From Solimicrobium sp040544425 (lineage in GTDB: Bacteria > Pseudomonadota > Gammaproteobacteria > Burkholderiales > Burkholderiaceae_D), in NCBI GenBank assembly GCA_040544425.1, contig JBEONO010000001.1, positions 124,001-188,000 of the forward strand: a DNA stretch of 64,000 nt, written 5' to 3'. Positions 15,600-24,554 of the stretch are shown piece after piece. Made by a program: the position numbers and the translations under genes. Every line of letters starts with the position of its first letter. The stretch's first letter is position 1. The notes beneath the pieces were generated by a model. The model saw only the letters and a list, made by a program, of their open reading frames with translations. It was not told the DNA's origin and searched no databases.

Positions 15600-18518
15600 A
15601 TGAAACGTATGTTATTTAATGCCACGCAACAAGAAGAACTGCGTGTGGCAATTGTCGATGGGCAAAAACTCATCGATATCGATATCGAAACCGCTGGACG
15701 TGAATTACGCAAGTCTAATATTTACAAAGGCGTAGTCACCCGGATTGAACCCTCCCTGGAAGCCTGCTTTGTTAACTATGGTGAAGATCGCCATGGCTTC
15801 CTGCCGTTCAAGGAAGTAGCCCGTTCGTATTTCAAAGAAGGTGCAGATCCCCGCAACGCCTCCATTAAGGAAGCATTGCGCGAAGGCCAGGAAATCATGG
15901 TCCAGGTTGAAAAAGAAGAGCGCGGCAACAAAGGCGCGGCGCTGACTTCGTTTGTCTCGCTGGCCGGTCGTTATTTGGTCTTGATGCCAAACAATCCACG
16001 TGGCGGCGGGGTTTCGCGCCGGGTTGAAGGCGAAGATCGCCAGGAATTGCGCGACACAATGGACAAACTGGACTTGCCGAATGGCATGTCAGTCATTGCC
16101 CGAACGGCCGGTATTGGCCGTAATGTTGATGAACTGCAATGGGATTTGAATTACCTGATGCAACTGTGGCGCGCGATTGAAGGTGCCAACAAATCTGCCT
16201 CAGGCGCCTTCCTGATTTATCAGGAATCTTCGCTGGTGATCCGCGCCATTCGCGATTACTTCCAGCCTGATATCGGCGAGATCCTGATTGATACCGACGA
16301 TATCTACGAACAGGCTCAGCAATTCATGAGCCACGTGATGCCCGATATGGTCCATCGCGTAAAACGTTACAGCGACGACGTACCGCTGTTCTCGCGTTTC
16401 CAGATTGAACATCAGATTGAAACCGCCTATTCGCGCACCGTGCCATTGCCATCCGGCGGTGCGATTGTGATTGATCACACCGAAGCACTGGTTTCCGTCG
16501 ACGTCAACTCGGCCCGTGCCACGCGCGGTGGCGATATTGAAACGACTGCGTTCAACACCAACTGCGAAGCTGCTGAAGAAGTTGCCCGACAATTGCGTTT
16601 GCGCGATTTGGGCGGCTTGATCGTGATCGATTTTATCGACATGGAAAACACCAAGAATCAGCGTGAAGTCGAAACCCGCTTAAAAGACGCCCTGCGCTAT
16701 GACCGTGCCCGCGTGCAGATGGGCAAAATCTCGCGCTTCGGTCTGATGGAATTGTCGCGTCAGCGTCTGCGCCCTTCGTTATCAGAAGGCAGTCATGTCA
16801 CTTGCCCGCGCTGTAACGGCACCGGTCATATCCGTGACACTGAATCTTCCGCCCTGCAGGTATTGCGGATTATTCAGGAAGAGGCAATGAAAGAAAATTC
16901 CGCGGCGATTCATTGCCAGGTTCCGGTCGATGTGGCTGCGTTCCTGTTGAATGAAAAACGTGGCGAGATTCTGAAGCTGGAAACACGTCATCGTGTGACC
17001 GTGATCCTGATCCCGAACAAGCATCTGGAAACACCGCATTACAAGCTGGATCGTCTGAAATCCGACGATCCGCGCCTGGAAGAAAACCACGCCAGCTACG
17101 CCATGGCGGAAGAGGCTGATACCGATATCGGGTACAGCAAAGGCAATAAGGAAGATGTCAAGCCGCGCCAGGAAGCCATGGTCAAGAGCATCACGCCTGA
17201 CACCGCGCCGATCGTCGAACGTCCTGAAGTTGTGGCACCAAAACCTGTCATCATCGTGCCGCCAGCCAAACCGGTTGGATTCTTTGGCAAACTGTTGGGT
17301 TGGTTAACCGGCTCGTCCGCAGAACCTGAAGCACTGGTTGCCGCCGTGTCAGAAGAGCCTGCCAAAACTGAACGTCCACAACGTGGCAATGCTGATCGCA
17401 ATAATCGCAACCGTAGCCGTGGCCGTAACAACCGCAATGCTGAGGAAAAGCCTGTCGTTGCCGCGGCAGCAGCTGTGCCAGCGGCGAAACAGGTAAAGCC
17501 GGTGGTTGCTGATGCAGCCAATCCAGATACCAGTCAGCGCCCGCCAAAAGGTCCGCGTCCACCACGCCCAGAACGTGAATCGCAAGAAGCCCGTCGCGAA
17601 CGCCAACAGCGCGAACGCGAAGAGCGCGCCGCGAAAAAGGCCGCTGAACCTGTTGTAACGCCTGTACCTGCTCAAGCGAAGTTGTTGCCGGAATCCGATG
17701 ATGATGGCGTCGAGTCTGACGACAATCTGGATCAGGTCGGCAAAGAAGCCGAGGGTGGTGGTGATGAGCCACGCCGTCGTCGTCGTCGCGGTGGTCGCAA
17801 TCGTAATCGTCGTGATCGTGAAGCAGGCGATGTCGGTACACCAGAGCAGGCAGGACGTGAAAATTCGGATGATTTCGTGCCGGTAGCCGATATCGCTCAT
17901 GCCGAACAACACCTGGAATCTCAGCTTGACAGCCCGGTTGCTGAAACAGTTATTGAGCCGGCAGTGCATGCCCATACTGCGCTCGAAATCGCTACCGAAG
18001 CAACTGCAGCGCATGTTGATGAGCCAGTCGCGCATACTGTCGTGATTGCGGCTGAGCCTTTCATGCCGATACCTGTCCCGGCAGCGCATGTTGAAACGCA
18101 TGTTGAAACTGCGGTGCCAACTCAGGTTGAGTTGAAATTTGAGCCGGTGGTCGAAGTGTCACATCATGTTCACGCCGAGCCAGTTGGCGTGGCGCATGAT
18201 GAGCCTGCGCAGGTGGAAGCCATAGTTGAACATGCTGCTGCTGTGAATGGATTCGCCGCTGTGCCGGTTCCCGAGTCAGCTGCTGTTGAAGCGGTTGCGA
18301 ACACGGTTGTGGAAACCAAGGCGGAAGATCTGAATGAAATGTTGAAAGCTGCGGGCCTGGTTTTGACCGCAACCGATCCAGATAAGTTGCGCACTGCGCA
18401 AACCTATGTGGCGCCGGTCACTGAAGTTCGTCCGGCACGCGCGCGCAAGGCGCCGGTTGAGGTTTCGAATGAACCATTGCAATTGGTTCAAACCAAACCG
18501 ACCCATCCGGAACAGTAA
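15600..18518 (+). CDS. rne: Ribonuclease E
   Basis: Essential endoribonuclease and degradosome scaffold. Start ATG 15600 (MKRMLFNATQQEELRVAI) has a good RBS (GGAG at 15589-15592) and the family N-terminus; an upstream in-frame ATG at 15477 would add 41 unrelated residues. The catalytic half includes an S1 domain (about 36-125), VDVNSARATRGG and IVIDFIDM with the Mg-binding acids, and the Zn-link CPRCNGTGH near residue 405. The second half is disordered: Arg-rich RNA-binding stretches (RNRNRRDR), then an acidic/Ala-Val-His-rich tail with repeated AHVET/EPVA phrases. It is 972 residues and monocistronic, with a terminator 22 nt after the stop. Confidence 0.96.
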   Translation: MKRMLFNATQQEELRVAIVDGQKLIDIDIETAGRELRKSNIYKGVVTRIEPSLEACFVNYGEDRHGFLPFKEVARSYFKEGADPRNASIKEALREGQEIMVQVEKEERGNKGAALTSFVSLAGRYLVLMPNNPRGGGVSRRVEGEDRQELRDTMDKLDLPNGMSVIARTAGIGRNVDELQWDLNYLMQLWRAIEGANKSASGAFLIYQESSLVIRAIRDYFQPDIGEILIDTDDIYEQAQQFMSHVMPDMVHRVKRYSDDVPLFSRFQIEHQIETAYSRTVPLPSGGAIVIDHTEALVSVDVNSARATRGGDIETTAFNTNCEAAEEVARQLRLRDLGGLIVIDFIDMENTKNQREVETRLKDALRYDRARVQMGKISRFGLMELSRQRLRPSLSEGSHVTCPRCNGTGHIRDTESSALQVLRIIQEEAMKENSAAIHCQVPVDVAAFLLNEKRGEILKLETRHRVTVILIPNKHLETPHYKLDRLKSDDPRLEENHASYAMAEEADTDIGYSKGNKEDVKPRQEAMVKSITPDTAPIVERPEVVAPKPVIIVPPAKPVGFFGKLLGWLTGSSAEPEALVAAVSEEPAKTERPQRGNADRNNRNRSRGRNNRNAEEKPVVAAAAAVPAAKQVKPVVADAANPDTSQRPPKGPRPPRPERESQEARRERQQREREERAAKKAAEPVVTPVPAQAKLLPESDDDGVESDDNLDQVGKEAEGGGDEPRRRRRRGGRNRNRRDREAGDVGTPEQAGRENSDDFVPVADIAHAEQHLESQLDSPVAETVIEPAVHAHTALEIATEATAAHVDEPVAHTVVIAAEPFMPIPVPAAHVETHVETAVPTQVELKFEPVVEVSHHVHAEPVGVAHDEPAQVEAIVEHAAAVNGFAAVPVPESAAVEAVANTVVETKAEDLNEMLKAAGLVLTATDPDKLRTAQTYVAPVTEVRPARARKAPVEVSNEPLQLVQTKPTHPEQ

Positions 18519-18540
18519 GCACTTCGTTTTTGGCAGATTG

Positions 18541-18572
18541 AAAACGGGCTCTGAAAAGAGCCCGTTTTTTTT
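18541..18572 (+). terminator. Intrinsic terminator of rne
   Basis: Ten-bp stem AAACGGGCTC / GAGCCCGTTT with a 6-nt loop and a run of T, 22 nt downstream of the rne stop. Confidence 0.93.
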
Positions 18573-18593
18573 ACAAAAGGCCGACAGCGTTGA

Positions 18594-19040
18594 CTAATGT
18601 GATGCGGCAGCCGCTTGCAGAGCTGATCCGTAAATGTCTCCATGATTCACCATGTCATCACGCAGGCTGATATAAATTTGATCCAATGTGGTGAGGCTGA
18701 TGATGGTCGAATTGTCGTCCAGCACCAGCATGACATGCTCGCCTACCTGTTTCAGCTCAATGCTTTTCATGGCGTCGTTGATATGAACCGATACCACCAC
18801 AGAATCAGCCAGAGGCTGCGTCTGACGGCGTTGTTTCAAACCATTCAGGATTGATCCGCTGACCGCCACGAATTCGTTCACTTTTGATTTTGGGCTGTAA
18901 CGTTGGGACAGACTCACGGCACCGTAGGTCAGTCCATGGGATAGGAACAACAGCACGCTTTTTGCTGTCGCCGGATTTAATTTTTCGTGACTGATCTTGC
19001 TCTTTTTTTTACGAAAAAATTTATCAATAATAAATTGCAT
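18594..19040 (-). CDS. Hypothetical protein
   Basis: Protein of 148 residues with no family I can name. A very basic N-terminus (KFFRKKKSK) is followed by a mildly hydrophobic stretch (AKSVLLFLSHGLTYGAVSL) and a C-terminal alpha/beta region with VVVSVHIND and HVMLVLDDNSTIISL. It has no signal peptide and no obvious TM helix. It lies between the rne terminator and waaC, in the same direction as waaC and 42 nt downstream of that gene's stop, so it could be the last gene of that operon. RBS-like GGAAG is absent or weak. Confidence 0.6.
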   Translation of the reverse strand: MQFIIDKFFRKKKSKISHEKLNPATAKSVLLFLSHGLTYGAVSLSQRYSPKSKVNEFVAVSGSILNGLKQRRQTQPLADSVVVSVHINDAMKSIELKQVGEHVMLVLDDNSTIISLTTLDQIYISLRDDMVNHGDIYGSALQAAAASH

Positions 19041-19082
19041 GGAAGTCGAATTTTAAAATCAGGCTACAAATCTGTTTTCAGC

Positions 19083-20066
19083 TTAGCCAATCAATGACGG
19101 AATAAGTCGCTCAATGGCCGCAATCACTTCAGGCGCTCCAGGTGCGGCACCTGTGTCGCCAAGATTGATGATTTGATCGGACCAGTTTCCTTCCGTCTTC
19201 CAGCGCGGTGAGGCCGAATAAATTTCCACGGTAGGACGCCCATAAGCGGCGGAGATATGAGTCAATCCGGTATCGACTCCGACCACCAGTGCGGCACGCT
19301 GCGCCAGTGCAACCGCTTCAAGCATACTCAATTTCGGTAACACGACGGCACCGGGTATATGCGCGGCCAGTTGTTCGGCCTCGAGAAATTCGGTGCTGTT
19401 GCCCCAGGCCAGCAGCACTGGAAGCTGGTGCTGTTGCAAATACTTGCCGATCGTGATCCAGTCATGGGCCGGCCATTTTTTATGTACACCGGCGGTGCCA
19501 TGAAAAAACACCGCGTAGTCGTGTTCAGGTAACCAGGTCATCGTTTCAGATGCGGGTGCCAGCAGACCAAACTCTGGCTGTGTTTCCCCAATATCGTAAC
19601 CCAACGCTCGTGAGGCAACCAAACGGCCGCGCAATACCGCATGAGTGCGACTGTCAACCGGAACACTCAAGCTATGAAAAATTCTTGAGATCGGCTCGTA
19701 ACCCGACCCTTCGGTGCCATTGGCCAAACCGACTTTGGCACCGCCATTGGCCAGGCCCATGATTACGCCAGTCTTGAGCAAACCCTGGGTATCCAATATC
19801 ACATCATAGGTTTCGGCCTGCAGCCATTTTTTAAAAGTCTTGATCTCGGCGCGGGTTGCTGCCGACAGCAGCGACTTTCTCCAGCGCCGCAGCGCAAACG
19901 GAATGACCTTGCGCACATGGGGATTGAGTTTCACCAGTTCGACAAAGTTTTCTTCCACGACCCAATCAATCTGCGCTTCTGGAAAATGCCGCAAGATATC
20001 CCCCACAATCGGCATATTGTGCAGCACATCTCCCAGCGAAGAAACCCGGATTAATAATACTTTCAT
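19083..20066 (-). CDS. waaC: Lipopolysaccharide heptosyltransferase I
   Basis: GT9 enzyme that adds the first L,D-heptose to Kdo2-lipid A at the inner membrane. Seen: the N-terminal MKVLLIRVSSLGDVLHNMP typical of WaaC, an RWRKSLLSAAT segment, a C-terminal nucleotide-binding region (YAVFFHGTAGVHKKWPAHDW) and VVGVDTGLTHISAAYGRPTVEIY with the ADP-heptose DTGLTH motif. Length 327 is standard. It follows the phosphohexomutase gene by 9 nt on the same strand, consistent with a surface-sugar operon. Confidence 0.93.
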   Translation of the reverse strand: MKVLLIRVSSLGDVLHNMPIVGDILRHFPEAQIDWVVEENFVELVKLNPHVRKVIPFALRRWRKSLLSAATRAEIKTFKKWLQAETYDVILDTQGLLKTGVIMGLANGGAKVGLANGTEGSGYEPISRIFHSLSVPVDSRTHAVLRGRLVASRALGYDIGETQPEFGLLAPASETMTWLPEHDYAVFFHGTAGVHKKWPAHDWITIGKYLQQHQLPVLLAWGNSTEFLEAEQLAAHIPGAVVLPKLSMLEAVALAQRAALVVGVDTGLTHISAAYGRPTVEIYSASPRWKTEGNWSDQIINLGDTGAAPGAPEVIAAIERLIPSLIG

Positions 20067-20075
20067 TCAGGCGAT

Positions 20076-21470
20076 CTAGAAGGGTAACTGCGCGTCTGGT
20101 TTAACCGCCAGAATTGCCCGTTTAAATGCGGCCTGAATTTTGCTCAGCGCAGCTGGGGTTTCAGCTTCAAAGCGCATCACGATCACCGGTGTGGTATTGG
20201 ACGAGCGCGCCAGACCAAAGCCATCTGCGTATTCCACACGCAGTCCGTCGATGCTGATGATCTGTTCAGCATCAGAAAAATGGCTGTCAATTTGATCGGC
20301 CATCTGCATTTTGGCGATCAGCGTAAAATTTTCGCCTTCGCTTAATGTCAGTTGCAATTCCGGTGTCGAGCTCGATTGCGGCAGGGCGTTCAATAGCGCT
20401 GACGGATCGGTCACGCGCGCCATCAATTCCAGCAGGCGTGCACCGGCATAAAGTCCATCATCAAATCCATACCAGCGATCTTTAAAGAAAATATGTCCGC
20501 TCATTTCACCACCGAGCGGCGCGCCGGTTTCACGCATCTTCGCTTTGACCAGAGAATGGCCGGTTTTCCACATGACTGGCTGGCCGCCGCGCGCCTTGAC
20601 CCAGGCTGCAATATGTCGCGTGCATTTGACGTCATATAAAATCTGCGCACCTGGGTGACGGGTTAATACATCCTCGGCAAACAACATCAGCTGCCGGTCG
20701 GGATAAATAATTTGACCATCTTTGGTGACCACACCCAGTCGGTCGCCATCGCCATCGAATGCCAGACCCAATTCTGCGTCGGAATTTTTAACGTGAGCGA
20801 TCAGGTCTTGCAGGTTTTCCGGATGAGCAGGATCGGGGTGGTGGTTGGGGAAGGTGCCATCCACTTCGCAAAATAATTCGTCAACCTCACAACCGAGGCC
20901 GCGATACAGGTCGCCGGCAAACGCACCGGCCACACCGTTGCCGCAATCAACGGCAATTTTCATCGGGCGGTCCAATTTAATGTCCGTGATGATGCGTTTC
21001 AGGTACGCCTCGCGAATGTCGTGCTGCTTGTAATCGCCGCTGCCGCTGGCGAAATCGTTCGCTTCGATGGAGTTATACAGCGCCTGAATGGTTTCGCCAT
21101 AAATTGCTTCACCTGCCAGCACCATTTTGAAGCCGTTGTAATCAGGGGGATTGTGGCTGCCCGTGACCATGATGCCGGATCTGGCTTCCAGTACGTGGGT
21201 CGCAAAATACACCATCGGTGTTGCCACGACGCCCAAATCAATGACATTGATACCGCTGGCCTGCAGGCCTTTGGCCAGTGCGCCAGCCAGTTCCGGTCCG
21301 GACAGACGGCCATCGCGACCGATGACCACGGTGTCTTCACCTTTCGCCAGCACCGCACTGCCAAAGGCCTGGCCGAGCTGAAATGCGACGTGGGTATCCA
21401 AGGTTTTTCCGACGATGCCACGGATATCGTAGGCTTTAAATATCGATTTCGAGATGGTTGGAGTAGTCAT
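20076..21470 (-). CDS. algC: Phosphomannomutase/phosphoglucomutase (AlgC type)
   Basis: Alpha-D-phosphohexomutase interconverting hexose 6- and 1-phosphates for LPS and exopolysaccharide precursors. Seen: KAYDIRGIVG, the phosphoserine loop TGSHNPPDYNG (S105), the metal loop FDGDGDRLG, the sugar-binding GGEMSGH and a C-terminal phosphate-binding domain (ARSSNTTPVIVMRFE). It is 464 residues. The symbol rests on resemblance to dual-specificity PMM/PGM rather than proof; manB or cpsG would be alternative names. It is the first gene of a minus-strand pair with waaC. Confidence 0.88.
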   Translation of the reverse strand: MTTPTISKSIFKAYDIRGIVGKTLDTHVAFQLGQAFGSAVLAKGEDTVVIGRDGRLSGPELAGALAKGLQASGINVIDLGVVATPMVYFATHVLEARSGIMVTGSHNPPDYNGFKMVLAGEAIYGETIQALYNSIEANDFASGSGDYKQHDIREAYLKRIITDIKLDRPMKIAVDCGNGVAGAFAGDLYRGLGCEVDELFCEVDGTFPNHHPDPAHPENLQDLIAHVKNSDAELGLAFDGDGDRLGVVTKDGQIIYPDRQLMLFAEDVLTRHPGAQILYDVKCTRHIAAWVKARGGQPVMWKTGHSLVKAKMRETGAPLGGEMSGHIFFKDRWYGFDDGLYAGARLLELMARVTDPSALLNALPQSSSTPELQLTLSEGENFTLIAKMQMADQIDSHFSDAEQIISIDGLRVEYADGFGLARSSNTTPVIVMRFEAETPAALSKIQAAFKRAILAVKPDAQLPF

Positions 21471-21704
21471 GGTGTTATATAAATGAAATCATCTAAGTTG
21501 GAGTAGCGACCAGTTTAGCGCTGAATTATTACAGAAGATATGGTGCGTGTTAGGGAACGACTGCAAAATACCCTATTTAGGGTATAGACGCCCGAAATCG
21601 AATCACTTAAGCTTAACCATCAACTATTAAATTCATCTCTCTCCTCGAGTTCGCGACATAAATCTGATTTATGTCGATTTTTTTGCCTTGATCGGAAATT
21701 TTTT

Positions 21705-22622
21705 ATGCTCAATCGACCACTTGCCGCCTGTTTGCTGTTGTTTTTTGCGTTGAATGCTGCCGATGCTGCGGACAGCCAGCCCAAAATGACGGCCCAGGAA
21801 TTCATGGATACGCTGCATTTTCAAACCGGCAAAGTTGATTTGCCGGGGAAAATCGCAAGCTTGAATTTGCCCACCACGTTTCGCTACCTGCCACCCGATG
21901 ATGCCGATCGTGTCTTGGTGACGGCCTGGGGCAATCCACCCGGCACCAAGACACTGGGCATGATTTTCCCGGCTGACGTGAGCCCGGTACAGAACGACGG
22001 CTGGGGTGTCGTCGTCACGTACGACAAGGACGGTCATGTACCAGACGACGATGCTGACAGTATCAAATATGATGAGCTGCTAAAAACCATGCAGGAGTCG
22101 ACTCAATCGAATAATGAAGAACGAAAGAAGCAGGGTTATCCGGAAATGAAACTGGTCGGGTGGGCAGAGCAACCAACTTACGATAAACAAACGCATAAGC
22201 TGTATTGGGCCAAAGAGATTGGTTTTAACGGTACTGGTGAGAATACACTGAACTATAACGTGCGCGTGCTGGGCCGCGAAGGGGTCTTGGTATTGAATGC
22301 GGTGGCCGGAATGAATCAGATCGCTGAAGTGAAACAGCAGATGCAGGGTGTGAATCAATTTACCGAATTCACGCCAGGAAATCGTTATGCGGACTTTGAC
22401 AGTAAAACTGACAAGGTGGCTGAATACGGCATCGCCGCTTTGGTTGCCGGAGGGATTGCCGCCAAGTTGGGATTGTTTGGCAAGTTGATTGCCGTACTGA
22501 TCGCCTTCAAAAAAGTTTTATTGGTGGCGATTGCTGCTGTGGGAAGCTCGGTCTACAAATTCTTTAAACGCCGTAAAGCGCAGGCGAGTACAACAGGAAA
22601 TTCATCGTCCACTGAGCCATAA
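21705..22622 (+). CDS. DUF2167 family exported membrane protein
   Basis: 305 residues of the DUF2167 family (function unknown). Signal peptide 1-22 (cleavage near DAADS). The large extracytoplasmic part contains LNLPTTFRYL, GNPPGTKTLGMIFP, WGVVVTYDKDGHV, VGWAEQPTYDKQTHKLYWAKE and LNYNVRVLGREGVLVLNAV, all typical of the family. The C-terminus has a hydrophobic segment (IAALVAGGIAAKLGLFGKLIAVLIAF...) and a basic tail (FKRRKAQ), suggesting anchoring in the inner membrane. An upstream promoter within 21471-21704 is likely. The gene is separate from the next ones. Confidence 0.85.
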   Translation: MLNRPLAACLLLFFALNAADAADSQPKMTAQEFMDTLHFQTGKVDLPGKIASLNLPTTFRYLPPDDADRVLVTAWGNPPGTKTLGMIFPADVSPVQNDGWGVVVTYDKDGHVPDDDADSIKYDELLKTMQESTQSNNEERKKQGYPEMKLVGWAEQPTYDKQTHKLYWAKEIGFNGTGENTLNYNVRVLGREGVLVLNAVAGMNQIAEVKQQMQGVNQFTEFTPGNRYADFDSKTDKVAEYGIAALVAGGIAAKLGLFGKLIAVLIAFKKVLLVAIAAVGSSVYKFFKRRKAQASTTGNSSSTEP

Positions 22623-22752
22623 GTCTGAGGTGGTGAGCAGTAGTTGCGTATCCGGAAACAACAGTTGCTGCAATTTCGTTGCGATCTGATTTACAACTCA
22701 TCGACTGAAGATTTAGCATTCGATACTGATTATCGCTTACCGGTAAACCACG

Positions 22753-23223
22753 ATGAACCAGAATCCAACTCTCCGACTTGTGCACTTCTTTGGCGTCGCA
22801 TTGCTGCTGGTCCCCGTACTGTGCAGCGCGCAAATCTACAAATGCACAGAAAACGGCAGCACCACATTCCAGTCCGACCCCTGCAAAACGGCAGGAACGC
22901 AAATGCATCTTGATGCCGGGCCCAGTGAGCACGCGGTGAAAGATGCACAAAATCGCGCCAACAAGGACAAGAAGTCTGCCTGGGAAAAGCCGGCCAGTGC
23001 AGCGCCAAATCGCAACGGCGCAGTCGAATCACACCCGCCGGATTGCGAAAAACTGAATCAGGCGGTTGCCGATGCCGAGGGACAGCGCAAGCAGCTGATG
23101 GTGGGCGCCACGAACCCTGGGGCGACCGATGCAGGAATGCGCAATATCAACCGGCTCGGCGCACAGATTGACCAGCGATACAATAATGCCAAGGTAATGG
23201 CAGAGGTTACTGGCTGTCAGTAG
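22753..23223 (+). CDS. DUF4124-containing secreted protein
   Basis: 156 residues: a signal peptide (about 1-27, ending CSAQ), then YKCTENGSTTFQSDPC, the DUF4124 core (beta-strand with two Cys) common in periplasmic proteins of beta/gammaproteobacteria. The remainder is polar and Ala/Asn/Lys-rich, with a C-terminal helical stretch containing two more Cys (DCEKLNQAV...TGCQ). Function unknown. It belongs to a short run of small exported proteins (DUF2167, DUF4124, DUF5329 remnant). Confidence 0.75.
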   Translation: MNQNPTLRLVHFFGVALLLVPVLCSAQIYKCTENGSTTFQSDPCKTAGTQMHLDAGPSEHAVKDAQNRANKDKKSAWEKPASAAPNRNGAVESHPPDCEKLNQAVADAEGQRKQLMVGATNPGATDAGMRNINRLGAQIDQRYNNAKVMAEVTGCQ

Positions 23224-23383
23224 TGCAATCTGGTCTTTCCGGGTAACCCCATTGGCAGGCGCAATACAGGGCGGGATGGGTGCGTCAACGAACGGATCAA
23301 CTCTCGCAAAGCTGGAATACTGATTCTCTGTTGAGCAGCGCAGCACTGCAAGCAGATCCAGTTCATTTTTCAGGAAAATATTG

Positions 23384-23788
23384 ATGTTTAAATTCACCCA
23401 CACAGTTGCAACACTGCTGCTGTGCGCAGGATGCCTGTCTCTGTCACCGGTTCAGGCAGACACAAAGCCAGCCGGACAGACTGAAATCCCTGCATTGCTC
23501 AGCTTTGTTGGAAATTCTGGATGCGCGTTCTTTCGCAATGGGATATAGTACGACTCGCAAGCGGCACAAAAGCATCTGCAAAAGAAATTGGACTATGCGT
23601 TGGCGGTAAGCAGCGCGGAGCAATTTATTGATCGCGTCGCCACAGCCAGCAGTTTCAGCAACCAACCGTATCAGGTGCGATGTAACGACGGTATTACCGT
23701 GCCAAGCAGCGTTTGGCTGTATGATGCGCTGGCGCGAGACCGGGCCAGGTCCGCCAATTCCATTAAGCGAGCCGATCAGGTTCATTGA
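23384..23788 (+). pseudogene. DUF5329 family exported protein, interrupted by an amber codon
   Basis: Frame of 135 codons starting MFKFTHTVATLLLCAGC (signal peptide) and continuing with the DUF5329 pattern: PALLSFVGNSGCAFFRNGI, then a TAG at 23546-23548, then YDSQAAQKHLQKKLDYAL, SAEQFIDRVATASSFS and YQVRCNDGITVPSSVWLYD up to a TGA. Remembered family members have Trp at the interrupted position (RNGxW), so TGG to TAG is the simplest explanation. The rest of the frame is intact, meaning the change is recent, or the codon is read through. It lies 19 nt upstream of the Opu ABC ATPase gene. Confidence 0.82.
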
Positions 23789-23807
23789 GAACACAAGTTG
23801 ACTGCGC

Positions 23808-24554
23808 ATGCTTGAACTCCAACATATTTGTAAACGCTTCGACGATAAGTCCGTCCTGGATGATGTCAGCCTCATGGTTCCCCAAGGGGCGACTCACGCA
23901 CTGATTGGTTCGAGCGGCTCGGGAAAAACGACGCTGCTGAGGATTACGCTCGGGCTCATTCCGTTTGACAGCGGCTACGTCAAAATCAACGGCCAACCAT
24001 TGCTGTCATTTTCACGAACCGAATGGGCCGATCGGATTGGTTACGTCCCGCAGGAGGGAGGACTTTTCCCGCATCTGTCTGCATCGGAAAACATCGTTCT
24101 GGTCGCCAGGCTGCGCGGATGGGACAAGGCGCGGATCAGTTCAAGATTAATCGAATTGACCAGTCTGGTTGATTTGGACACCACAATCCTCGAGCGATTT
24201 CCACATGAATTGAGCGGCGGCCAGCGCCAGCGTGTGGCCATTATGCGTGCCGCGTTCATGGACCCTCCAGTCATGCTGCTCGATGAACCGATGGGCGCGC
24301 TTGATCCGTTAATCCGACGCGACCTGCAGCACGAATTAAAGTCGATCTTTCAACGGCTTAAAAAAACGGTCGTGATCGTCACCCACGATCTTAGCGAGGC
24401 AGTCTTCCTCGCAGAACAAATCACCTTGCTGCATCACGGTCGCGTCGTGCAGACCGGGAGCTATCAAGAACTGGTTTGCCAGCCTGCCGATCCCTTCGTA
24501 TCGCTCTTTGTCAGTGCTTATCCGAGCCTGCCAGAAATCCGGGGCCCGCAATGA
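23808..24554 (+). CDS. opuCA: Osmoprotectant ABC transporter ATP-binding protein
   Basis: ATPase of a glycine betaine/choline/carnitine-type ABC importer (OpuCA/ProV/YehX group). Walker A GSSGSGKT (34-41), Q-loop VPQEGGLFPHL, signature LSGGQRQR, Walker B VMLLDEP, D-loop GALD and switch His (VTHDL). The 248-residue length lacks the C-terminal CBS domains of classical OpuCA/OpuAA, as in YehX-type proteins. It overlaps the next gene by 4 nt (ATGA), indicating translational coupling. The symbol is by family resemblance; the actual solute is unknown. Confidence 0.85.
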   Translation: MLELQHICKRFDDKSVLDDVSLMVPQGATHALIGSSGSGKTTLLRITLGLIPFDSGYVKINGQPLLSFSRTEWADRIGYVPQEGGLFPHLSASENIVLVARLRGWDKARISSRLIELTSLVDLDTTILERFPHELSGGQRQRVAIMRAAFMDPPVMLLDEPMGALDPLIRRDLQHELKSIFQRLKKTVVIVTHDLSEAVFLAEQITLLHHGRVVQTGSYQELVCQPADPFVSLFVSAYPSLPEIRGPQ

